5,472 nt of DNA from Pseudomonadota bacterium (GTDB lineage Bacteria; Pseudomonadota; Gammaproteobacteria; Acidiferrobacterales; Acidiferrobacteraceae). This document shows, one piece after another, positions 1-5,472 of the stretch (position 1 is its first letter; each line of letters starts with the position of its first letter). The position numbers and the translations under genes were made by a program. Under the pieces are notes generated by a model that saw nothing but the letters and a program-made list of their open reading frames with translations, was not told the origin of the DNA and did no database searches. Where the stretch lies: NCBI GenBank assembly GCA_021797365.1, contig JAJZZU010000205.1, positions 1 through 5,472 on the forward strand, given 5' to 3'.

Positions 1-1
1 G

Positions 2-3000
2 GCCTTGCACAACGAGGCCTCGGAACGCATTCGTGTTCTCGAGGATCAGCTAGCACATGTCGTACCAATTGCACTTAACGCGCTTGGGATTAAAGAACTT
101 CCGGCGCTCCTAGAGAGCTGGCGGTCTAGTCGCACTTGGCGGTTGGGTCGACGCCTGTCCCGTTTTTCTCACTCAAAGACTGACGCCATGTTTGACAGGG
201 CCCTTGTACTGGCCCGGGACATTGTCGCGCACGCCGATGAACCGGCCATCTCATTGTCCGAAACCTTACGGGAACTTGAGGTGCTCGTGGCGAGCCTCGG
301 TGCGTCCCGCGCTTTCCACGCGGCCCGCCTTCTTTCTGCGTCCGCGCGTCTTGGACGACTGCGATCTCCCTCATGGGGAAGTTTTGAGCACACCACAGCA
401 GTATTGCATGCGGCACGCAGGGCCGCCGTAATAGTGCCTAGCTCATTGGTCCAGTGGCCTGAAACCGTCCGCGCGAAATTCCCGGTGACCAGGAATTCAA
501 ACGTTGCGGCAGTCAGCGCCGCTACGCTTCTGCGAGAACGCGCCGCAACGTCCAATGCTGGTCGCGTCGGCGTATTCCTCTTTTTTAATCAAGAGGCGTC
601 CCTTGATGCGGCTGAAAATACGATAGAGGGCATTCTCGCGGGAACCTTCACCAACGTCACTATCGAAGTCCAGACGACGCAGCGCCTCGGCGCGTGGCCT
701 GCGGGTACAGTAATTCGGCGCGATCAACCCATTACTTTTGCAGATATTATCAAGGCCGATTATAAATACATAGTTTTTATTGACGCCGGAGATCGGCTCG
801 ATCCGTCCTTCCTTGGCCGGTGCATATCTGCTTTATCTGCTTTAGAAGATCTCGGTGGCGCCTACAGTGACTACAGTATCGGGAGCGAGACTGTCCACCT
901 CCCGAAATGGGATCATGTGTGGATTCAGTACGAAAATTATATCGCCGCCCCCGTTCTTTGGAAGACTGAGTTGTTGGCCGAGATAATGCCCGCTGTTAAG
1001 GAAACAGATATTATAGGCGGGGCTGTAAGCATAAATTGGGCATTTCTTAAAGCAGCGGGTCGCAATCGCGTGGTACACGTTCCGGGGCCGCTCGTAAAGA
1101 CATCGGCGCGTACCAGTCAAATATGTGAACACAAGCTCCCCGCCGTTGTCCCATCTGTAAGCATTATCATCCCCACAAACGGAAGTAACGTGGGGTTGCT
1201 AAAAACCTGTCTCCAATCGATTTTTGCTAAAACGCGGTACGCAGGGCCCTATGAAGTGATCCTTATGGATAATAGCCGGGGAAAGGCCTCAACCGCGTTC
1301 TACGACTATATATCCGATATATCCCGCAACAGTGCTGTTCGATGTGTCGATGCGAATATCCCGTTTAACTGGAGTGCCCTGAATAATTTGGGGGTCCAAA
1401 ACTCCGCAAGTGAGGTCTTTGTATTCCTAAATGACGACACAGAAGTTATTGCTGAGAACTGGCTTACTGCCCTGGTAGATCCACTAAGATTGCCTACTGT
1501 CGGTGCCGTTGGCGCCCAATTGCTCTTCCCGGACGGTACTGTGCAGCATGCTGGGGTCACGCTGGTACCCATGGGCGGCGGTGCCGTGCATATCGGATAC
1601 AAAAACCCCCCAGAAATGCTCGGCCGGTGGAATCGCGCACCGCGCAGTGTCGCCGCCGTGACTGGCGCGTGTGTCGCCGTAAAACGGAAGGCATATGATG
1701 ACGCTCGCGGATTTCCCGAGGCCTATCAGGTTATTTCGTCGGACATTGCGTTCTGTCTGGCTGTCCGTCAAGCTGGATACGAGTGCGTATATAACCCGCT
1801 ATCACTCCTATACCATCATGAGATGGTCAGTCGGAAAGTCCCGGATTTTCCTGATGATACGAAGCTTTTTTGGGAAGAGTGGGGAGACACTTTAGGTCGT
1901 GACGACCCCTATTACCCCAATGTATTCCGGAAGCTTCCGGCTGATTTCGAAATGAATGAAGAATCGCCATCTCAGGTTATGGTTCTGGATTCCCCGTTTA
2001 TTGATCGGGCGGCGATCCGTAATGTACTGATCGTCAAACTGGATCATCTGGGCGATATCTTTCTGACTAAAGAGGCCATTTTGCGCATCAAGCAAAATAT
2101 GCCATTGGCGAGACTGCATGTTCTCTGCGGATCATGGAGCCGGACGCTCTTTGAGTCGATGGGCGTGGACAATATCGTGCCTTTGGATCTGTTCAGCGCC
2201 AAGTCGGATTTGCCGCTGCGGAGGATGGACGCGGCCGAGGTTTCACAGCTTCGAAGAACCCTTATAACTCTCCACATTGACGTGGCTATCGATTTGCGGC
2301 GACACCCAGAGACTCGTTGGATTCTAGGGCTATCCGGCGCGCTTATGACTGTGGGCTACGAGACGCCAACGGTACGCCCACATATTAACATCCCATCCGA
2401 CCATGTAGTTGCGGATAATCCTGAGATCCCATTTGGGAAGCCACATATTAGACAACAGATGCTTTCTCTTGTTGACCGTATCCCTATTCTAGACTCTGTG
2501 GGGGTAGTACCAGAACCACCCGTTGATAGGGCACAAACGTTAATTATAGGGCTACATCCGGGTTGTGGATCTGACAGCAGGCAGTGGGGAGTCGATTATT
2601 ATGCGGATCTTGCTTGCATCGCATTAGGAAGGGGATGGCAGGTTAGATTGTACGGTGGTGAACGGGAGCGAGGACTCAACCGCGCTATTATGAAGGCTAC
2701 AGCGGCGTATAAGGGAGTTATTGAGGATTGGACGGGGCGGCTACCCATTGAAGAGTTCGGGACCCGTGTCTCTGAACAGTGTTGCGTCTTCGTGGGGAAT
2801 AACTCTGGGGCAACCCATATGGTGGCTGCCACTGGGTTACCGGTGGTAGCGGTGTTTGGAGGATTCGTAGACCCGTACGAATGGTTCCCTCCGGGAATAA
2901 ATACGAAAGTGCTCGTGCATGATATGCAATGCGCGCCGTGCTACAAGGGCCGAAAGGAAGACTGTGGTTTTGAGCGGGCGTGTTTGCGTGGCATATCGCC

Positions 3001-3061
3001 ACAGAACGTTATGGATGAAGTAGAGAAGTCGATTCGGAGAGGCAGGTGGTCACACAATTAA
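2..3061 (+). CDS. Multidomain glycosyltransferase: degenerate GT2 + GT2 + GT9 (5' end outside window)
   Basis: The gene probably builds a surface glycan (LPS or capsule type) from nucleotide-sugar donors at the cytoplasmic side of the inner membrane. Residues are numbered from the TTG codon at 5-7. The frame is open to the window edge, so that TTG is probably internal and the true start lies upstream. Residues 1-185 are mostly helical, with a WR-rich stretch (SSRTWRLGRRL) like the linkers seen in large GT2 proteins. Residues about 186-375 form a GT2-like fold with IDAGD (D260, D263) and YSD (287-289). Residues about 383-620 are a second GT2 domain with SIIIPT, NDDTE (476-480), a GA(C)VAVKR stretch and SDIAFC (D580). 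Residues about 673-1018 are GT9, with VKLDHLGD (D684, aligned with the catalytic Asp of heptosyltransferases), LHPGCGSDSRQW (850-861), NNSGATH (932-938) and cysteines 976, 979, 987 and 993. No signal peptide or membrane segment is seen. The family assignment is firm; the sugar and acceptor are unknown. Confidence 0.93.
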   Translation, partial: ALHNEASERIRVLEDQLAHVVPIALNALGIKELPALLESWRSSRTWRLGRRLSRFSHSKTDAMFDRALVLARDIVAHADEPAISLSETLRELEVLVASLGASRAFHAARLLSASARLGRLRSPSWGSFEHTTAVLHAARRAAVIVPSSLVQWPETVRAKFPVTRNSNVAAVSAATLLRERAATSNAGRVGVFLFFNQEASLDAAENTIEGILAGTFTNVTIEVQTTQRLGAWPAGTVIRRDQPITFADIIKADYKYIVFIDAGDRLDPSFLGRCISALSALEDLGGAYSDYSIGSETVHLPKWDHVWIQYENYIAAPVLWKTELLAEIMPAVKETDIIGGAVSINWAFLKAAGRNRVVHVPGPLVKTSARTSQICEHKLPAVVPSVSIIIPTNGSNVGLLKTCLQSIFAKTRYAGPYEVILMDNSRGKASTAFYDYISDISRNSAVRCVDANIPFNWSALNNLGVQNSASEVFVFLNDDTEVIAENWLTALVDPLRLPTVGAVGAQLLFPDGTVQHAGVTLVPMGGGAVHIGYKNPPEMLGRWNRAPRSVAAVTGACVAVKRKAYDDARGFPEAYQVISSDIAFCLAVRQAGYECVYNPLSLLYHHEMVSRKVPDFPDDTKLFWEEWGDTLGRDDPYYPNVFRKLPADFEMNEESPSQVMVLDSPFIDRAAIRNVLIVKLDHLGDIFLTKEAILRIKQNMPLARLHVLCGSWSRTLFESMGVDNIVPLDLFSAKSDLPLRRMDAAEVSQLRRTLITLHIDVAIDLRRHPETRWILGLSGALMTVGYETPTVRPHINIPSDHVVADNPEIPFGKPHIRQQMLSLVDRIPILDSVGVVPEPPVDRAQTLIIGLHPGCGSDSRQWGVDYYADLACIALGRGWQVRLYGGERERGLNRAIMKATAAYKGVIEDWTGRLPIEEFGTRVSEQCCVFVGNNSGATHMVAATGLPVVAVFGGFVDPYEWFPPGINTKVLVHDMQCAPCYKGRKEDCGFERACLRGISPQNVMDEVEKSIRRGRWSHN

Positions 3062-3440
3062 GAGGCGCGCCCTTTGTCGCGGACAAAAAGGGAACACTGG
3101 TCCTGAGTGGAGAGAGTACGCGCTGGCACAGACACCAAAACAGTCAGGGAAAATTGCTTGTCTATCTACTAGCGCTGATGTCGAGAATACCGTCGCCAGT
3201 TGGATCGGAGTAGGGATGTCAGATGCAGGATACGCAAACTTTGTCGAGTTTGCGCGAACCCGAGGATGGGGGGCATGCAAAGAAGCTAACGGTGGGACCG
3301 TACTCACTACATGCTCGCATAATGCCTGATATGAAGAAATGACCGAGCGCTGGATTGCGCCCAGCGTTGTTGTTGTTAATGCCCATCTTTGGTTCGGAAT
3401 TGGTGGGTCTCAGTACGGAACGCTGGATGTCATTAGTTAA
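3046..3440 (+). pseudogene. Probable broken gene after the glycosyltransferase (frame change plus in-frame TGA)
   Basis: A GTG at 3046 has GGAG six bases upstream (3036-3039) and overlaps the end of the glycosyltransferase gene by 16 bases, as expected of a translationally coupled partner. Its frame begins VVTQLRGAPFVADKKG and stops at TAG 3211-3213. From about 3105 a different frame, shifted by -1, reads convincingly as protein: EWREYALAQTP, then WIGVGMSDAGYANFVEFART, then GGTVLTTCSHNA. It meets TGA at 3327-3329 and continues in the same frame with YEEMTERWIAPSVVVV and LWFGIGGSQYGTLDVIS to TAA at 3438-3440. The simplest reading is one gene of about 130 codons with a one-base deletion near 3085-3110 and a sense-to-TGA mutation, TGG (Trp) being the easiest ancestor. 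I do not recognise the family. The strand-rich pattern ending in a VVVV and LWFG strand pair could suit a small beta-sandwich, perhaps carbohydrate-binding, but that is inference. Sequencing error, or recoding, is not excluded. Confidence 0.55.
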
Positions 3441-3443
3441 GGG
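3439..3443 (+). promoter_or_regulatory. Ribosome binding site deciding the start of the HEPN-like gene
   Basis: AAGGG overlaps the TAA that ends the broken upstream frame and sits nine bases before ATG 3453. It supports ATG 3453 over TTG 3444. The overlap suggests the two genes were once read together by coupled translation. The site is a weak Shine-Dalgarno. Confidence 0.45.
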
Positions 3444-3452
3444 TTGGATAGT

Positions 3453-3998
3453 ATGGCGCTACATAACAGCATTAAAGACTTGAACCACGAAATCATAGAA
3501 GAATACCTAGCCACGGTGGAAATATGTCTCGCCCACACTAAGGATGATGGCGGCATATTGGGATACTCTGCAACCCTATTGTTGCTGTGTATTACGGATG
3601 CGATTGGTCATGGTCTACTGGAAAAAGGCGGCGCGACGCGGCTAGAGGTACTAAAGGACCCGCCGTTCTCGATCAACCTAACGGATAAGCAAATCAACAA
3701 CCTTAAAGACTGGTTTCGGAATAAACTCGCGCACAGCGCGGCGCTTTGCCCTGGCGTACACTTGCATCCTGACACAGGGGGTCTACCATTCGATTTTGAG
3801 GGCGAGAAGCTGGTCGGGATACGGGTCCCGGTCTTCCATGGTGTTGTTGAGAAAGCGTGGCGCGAATTAGGAGGAGACCTCCCTAGAGCGCCTGCTATGC
3901 CGCCGCCGCAAGCATGGCCCGAACGGGGTGCGAAGCGCCAATCAACCATGACGCCAGCATCCTCTGGAGTGGTGACTCTGCCAGATCATGATGAGTAG
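3453..3998 (+). CDS. HEPN-like hypothetical protein with RNKLAH motif
   Basis: This is a 181-residue protein of unknown function. ATG 3453 is preferred because AAGGG (3439-3443) lies nine bases upstream; the TTG at 3444 has no room for a ribosome binding site. Residues 1-75 are helical and include a hydrophobic helix (YSATLLLLCITDAIGHGLL). R89-N90-K91-L92-A93-H94 fits the Rx4H motif of HEPN domains, many of which are RNases in toxin-antitoxin and defence systems or non-catalytic nucleotide-binding relatives. After the motif come a PGVHL strand and a VGIRVPVFHGVVEKAW segment, then a proline-rich low-complexity tail from about 145. It follows the broken gene by 12 bases on the same strand and converges with the KfrA-like gene. 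No antitoxin-like partner is intact next to it, so a toxin role is only a possibility. It could also be a non-toxic HEPN relative. The gene itself is secure; the HEPN call is moderate. Confidence 0.8.
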   Translation: MALHNSIKDLNHEIIEEYLATVEICLAHTKDDGGILGYSATLLLLCITDAIGHGLLEKGGATRLEVLKDPPFSINLTDKQINNLKDWFRNKLAHSAALCPGVHLHPDTGGLPFDFEGEKLVGIRVPVFHGVVEKAWRELGGDLPRAPAMPPPQAWPERGAKRQSTMTPASSGVVTLPDHDE

Positions 3999-4005
3999 CA
4001 GGGCT

Positions 4006-4055
4006 GCGCACAACCAAAGGGCTGCGCGTCCAGACCCCCTGGCTGGTTGCTGCGC
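4006..4055. terminator. Imperfect inverted repeat between convergent genes, possible bidirectional terminator
   Basis: GCGCACAACCA (4006-4016) pairs with TGGTTG-C-TGCGC (4044-4055), giving 11 base pairs with one bulged C. The 27-base loop holds a smaller CCAG/CTGG pair (4030-4033 with 4039-4042). It sits exactly between the stop of the HEPN-like gene and the stop of the KfrA-like gene, where a shared terminator is expected. Neither side has a clear T tract, so a standard intrinsic terminator is not shown. GGGCTGCGC also occurs twice directly, at 4001-4009 and 4019-4027. Confidence 0.3.
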
Positions 4056-4697
4056 CTAACGATGCCCGCCGCGCTCCTCGAGTCTGGCCAGCGCCACGGC
4101 GGCGGACTGCTCGGCTGCAACCCGCGATAGACGCTCGGTTTCCAGGGCCTCTCGTGCCAAGGTCAGGTCAGCTTCCAGACGCGGCATGGCCTCCAAACGA
4201 AGCGCCGCCTTGGCAACCTCCACCCGCGCCTCCTCGGCGGCGCGACGCTCCCGCCCGGCTTCTTCCCGGGCGGCGGCGAGTTCCGCCGCCAGCTGCGCCG
4301 CCCGACCATCGGCGGCGGCCTTCTGTTCGGCTAGGGCTGCCATCTGCACGGACAGGTCTTCGATCTCCTTGGCTTGGCGCTCATTCTCGGTTGCCAGATC
4401 CGCAGTGGCCTGCCGGGCCTCTGCAAGGTCGGCGACCAGAGGCGCCTTGGCCTGTGCGATCTCCATGCCCATGTGATCTATGATGGCCCGCGCCAAGGCG
4501 GGCGGGATCGCGACTTCCTGGGTGGCGGGGCGTCCCTGAGTGTCTTTCCATGACTGGAGCATCCGGTTGATGGTTCCCATGCTGCCGACCCCCAGCCTCT
4601 CCCGCACGGCTCTGAGGGTTGGCGCCACGCCAGCCGCCTTGATGGCTTCTGCTGCCGCGCCGACCTGCTCTGGTGTTATCGATGATTCGCGTCCCAT
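4056..4697 (-). CDS. KfrA-like plasmid DNA-binding protein with long coiled coil
   Basis: This is a 213-residue protein of the KfrA type. These proteins bind DNA through an N-terminal helix-turn-helix, repress their own promoter and are thought to help plasmid partition or organisation through a long coiled coil. ATG at 4697 is chosen because AGGAGG lies four bases upstream; the longer frame back to a TTG at 4763 would translate the promoter. Residues 5-52 match the KfrA N-terminal domain: ITPEQV, then AGVAPTLRAVRERLG, then GSMGTINRMLQSW. From about residue 75 to the end the protein is almost pure helix, rich in Ala, Glu, Arg and Leu, with repeated LAEARQA and AAELAAAREEA type heptads. It is shorter than the roughly 300-residue proteins first given this name. 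Base composition is clearly higher in G+C than the glycosyltransferase region. It lies downstream of the ArdC-like gene on the same strand but has its own promoter. Confidence 0.85.
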   Translation of the reverse strand: MGRESSITPEQVGAAAEAIKAAGVAPTLRAVRERLGVGSMGTINRMLQSWKDTQGRPATQEVAIPPALARAIIDHMGMEIAQAKAPLVADLAEARQATADLATENERQAKEIEDLSVQMAALAEQKAAADGRAAQLAAELAAAREEAGRERRAAEEARVEVAKAALRLEAMPRLEADLTLAREALETERLSRVAAEQSAAVALARLEERGGHR

Positions 4698-4700
4698 ACG

Positions 4701-4707
4701 ACCTCCT
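4701..4707 (-). promoter_or_regulatory. Strong Shine-Dalgarno of the KfrA-like gene
   Basis: On the minus strand the sequence is AGGAGGT followed by CGT and ATG. The consensus match and close spacing fix the start at 4697. Confidence 0.85.
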
Positions 4708-4752
4708 GATATGATACAGTACGATAGGATATATATGATATGATACGATATA
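4707..4752. repeat. A+T-rich direct repeats, candidate KfrA operator
   Basis: TGATATGATAC occurs exactly at 4707-4717 and 4736-4746, with starts 29 bases apart. TACGATA occurs at 4720-4726 and 4744-4750. Together they cover the -10 box, the transcript start and the leader up to the Shine-Dalgarno of the KfrA-like gene. Known KfrA proteins bind repeats in their own promoter, so an autoregulatory operator is the natural inference. The low complexity of the stretch makes some repetition likely by chance. Confidence 0.55.
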
Positions 4753-4763
4753 TAATAAGTCAA
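4735..4763 (-). promoter_or_regulatory. Sigma70-type promoter of the KfrA-like gene
   Basis: On the minus strand, TTGACT (4763-4758) is followed after exactly 17 bases by TATCAT (4740-4735). Each box matches the -35 or -10 consensus at five of six positions. The predicted transcript start, near 4728, leaves a leader of about 30 bases before the ATG. The region is strikingly A+T-rich between two G+C-rich genes. The -10 box lies inside one copy of a repeated motif, which is where a self-repressing KfrA would be expected to bind. Confidence 0.7.
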
Positions 4764-4817
4764 GGATCATCGGCTGTTTTTTGCGCGAGCCCTGGTAGCC
4801 GGGTCGGCGGACAGGGC

Positions 4818-4841
4818 GCCCCGGCCCTCCATGGCCGGGGC
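4818..4841. terminator. Perfect G+C-rich hairpin after the ArdC-like gene
   Basis: GCCCCGGCC (4818-4826) and GGCCGGGGC (4833-4841) form a perfect 9-base-pair stem with a 6-base loop, starting 9 bases beyond the ArdC-like stop codon. A second short pair, GCCCTG/CAGGGC (4789-4794 with 4812-4817), lies just beyond it. The position suits a transcription end between the ArdC-like gene and the KfrA promoter. No T tract follows on the minus strand, so it may instead be an RNA-stabilising or factor-assisted structure. Confidence 0.4.
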
Positions 4842-4849
4842 CTCGGCGA

Positions 4850-5472
4850 TTAGGCTGCGGCCTGCTCCTGGTGCTGGTCGGTAACCAATCTCTTGATGAA
4901 CGCGTACGCCTTGGAGGCCTGCGCGGCGGCGGTTAAGATCGCCTTTTTGTCGCCTTTCAAAATCTTGATCCAAGATGCTAAATAGTCGGCATGGTCGGGA
5001 AGCGTAGCGCCCAAGATTCCCAGATCGGCGTTCAAAAAAGCGCTTCCTAGCTCAGCGACCAGCTCTTCAAAAGCGTAGGCTTCGGTGCCAAAGCGTCCCG
5101 AAAAATCACGGTCTAGGCGGCTGCTGTGGCCTGTCGAGTGTGTCATTTCGTGGAGGGCCACACTGTAAAACGCTTCGGTGCTTACAAAGGCCTCGCGGGT
5201 CGGTAGGTGGATGCTGTCCGTGGCCGGGCGGTAAAAAGCTTGCGTTCCGCCTATGTGGATAACGGCGGGGCTCTTGGCCAAGATCCGCTCGGCGTCCTCG
5301 ATGGCCTGAAAAGGTGCGCGGGGTTCGCGGGCTGGGGCCTCGACGCCGTCCACTTGGTCGAGGTTAAAGACGGTAAAGCCTTTCAGAACCGCGCCCTTGA
5401 CGATCTCGGTCTCGCCGGTCTCGTGGTTGGTCGATTCCGCCTCCCATGGCTTGTAGAAGACGCAATGCGTGC
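4850..5472 (-). CDS. ardC: ArdC-like antirestriction protein, C-terminal part (5' end outside window)
   Basis: ArdC proteins pair an N-terminal ssDNA-binding domain with a C-terminal zinc metalloprotease-like domain. They protect incoming plasmid DNA from host restriction during conjugation. Here 206 residues and the stop are present; the frame is open through the right edge, so the ATG-type start inside the frame at 5353 is internal. Counting from the first full codon (5470-5468), the sequence begins with THCVFYKPWE, then VFNLDQVDGVEA, which is the characteristic linker of the family. The zinc motif H107-E-M-T-H111 is at 5138-5152, followed by GHSSRLDRDF, RFGTEAYAFEELVAELG (126-142, with E135, E136 and E140 as possible further ligands) and YLASWIKILKGDKKAI. 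These match the family in order and spacing, and the C-terminus ends normally. Full-length members are about 300 residues, so roughly a third lies upstream. All visible key residues are intact. Confidence 0.9.
   Translation of the reverse strand, partial: THCVFYKPWEAESTNHETGETEIVKGAVLKGFTVFNLDQVDGVEAPAREPRAPFQAIEDAERILAKSPAVIHIGGTQAFYRPATDSIHLPTREAFVSTEAFYSVALHEMTHSTGHSSRLDRDFSGRFGTEAYAFEELVAELGSAFLNADLGILGATLPDHADYLASWIKILKGDKKAILTAAAQASKAYAFIKRLVTDQHQEQAAA

Noticed and set aside
5..7. TTG as the start codon of the large glycosyltransferase
   Set aside because: The frame is open to the first base and no ribosome binding site can be seen. The sequence after it looks like an internal helical segment, so the gene is treated as partial.
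2930..2983. Four-cysteine cluster at the end of the GT9 domain as a new metal site
   Set aside because: C-x2-C and following cysteines before a conserved ISPQxV segment are usual in GT9 family members, so it is not special to this protein.
3327..3329. Selenocysteine codon
   Set aside because: The nearby hairpin lacks the GGU-type loop expected of a bacterial SECIS, and there is no redox-enzyme context. A sense codon mutated to TGA is simpler.
3608..3949. Minus-strand frame of 113 codons opposite the HEPN-like gene
   Set aside because: It has no family-like motifs, and the plus-strand frame has a better start signal and a recognisable motif.
4154..4483. Plus-strand reading frames opposite the KfrA-like gene
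   Set aside because: They are antisense shadows of the Ala/Glu/Arg-rich coiled coil, which leaves other frames free of stops. They show no recognisable domain or ribosome binding site.
4698..4763. N-terminal extension of the KfrA-like protein (MTYYISYH...)
   Set aside because: These codons overlap the -35 and -10 boxes and the operator-like repeats, and a near-perfect Shine-Dalgarno precedes the ATG at 4697.

Overview
The window looks like accessory DNA of a Gram-negative proteobacterium, most likely an alphaproteobacterium and possibly an acetic acid bacterium on a plasmid. Three things point that way: a GT9 (heptosyltransferase-type) glycosyltransferase domain, which suggests LPS or other surface glycan synthesis; a KfrA-like plasmid DNA-binding protein; and an ArdC-like antirestriction protein. 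The taxonomic call is inference. No rRNA or tRNA gene, CRISPR array or intact transposase is visible.

Positions 1-3440, plus strand: surface glycan module. A very large glycosyltransferase enters from the left edge. It has a helical N-terminus, a degenerate GT2-like domain, a better conserved GT2 domain and a C-terminal GT9 domain. Its end overlaps a probable downstream gene (3046-3440) that now appears broken. That gene starts with a GTG coupled to the glycosyltransferase stop, then needs a frame change near 3085-3110. After that, one frame reads as good protein through an in-frame TGA at 3327-3329 to a TAA at 3438-3440.

Positions 3453-3998, plus strand: a 181-residue protein starting 12 bases after that TAA. 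It carries an RNKLAH motif (Rx4H) in a helical context and resembles HEPN-type proteins. It has a low-complexity proline-rich tail.

Positions 3999-4055: a short convergent junction with an imperfect inverted repeat, between the plus-strand module and the minus-strand plasmid genes.

Positions 4056-5472, minus strand: plasmid backbone. An ArdC-like zinc metalloprotease-type antirestriction gene enters from the right edge and ends at 4850. A G+C-rich hairpin follows it. Next comes a strong sigma70-type promoter embedded in A+T-rich repeated motifs, then a KfrA-like gene with a near-perfect Shine-Dalgarno. KfrA proteins usually repress their own promoters, so the repeats are candidate operators. 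The window therefore joins a glycan biosynthesis cargo to plasmid maintenance and establishment functions. The least explained parts are the broken gene at 3046-3440, the HEPN-like gene and the repeated motif upstream of the KfrA gene.
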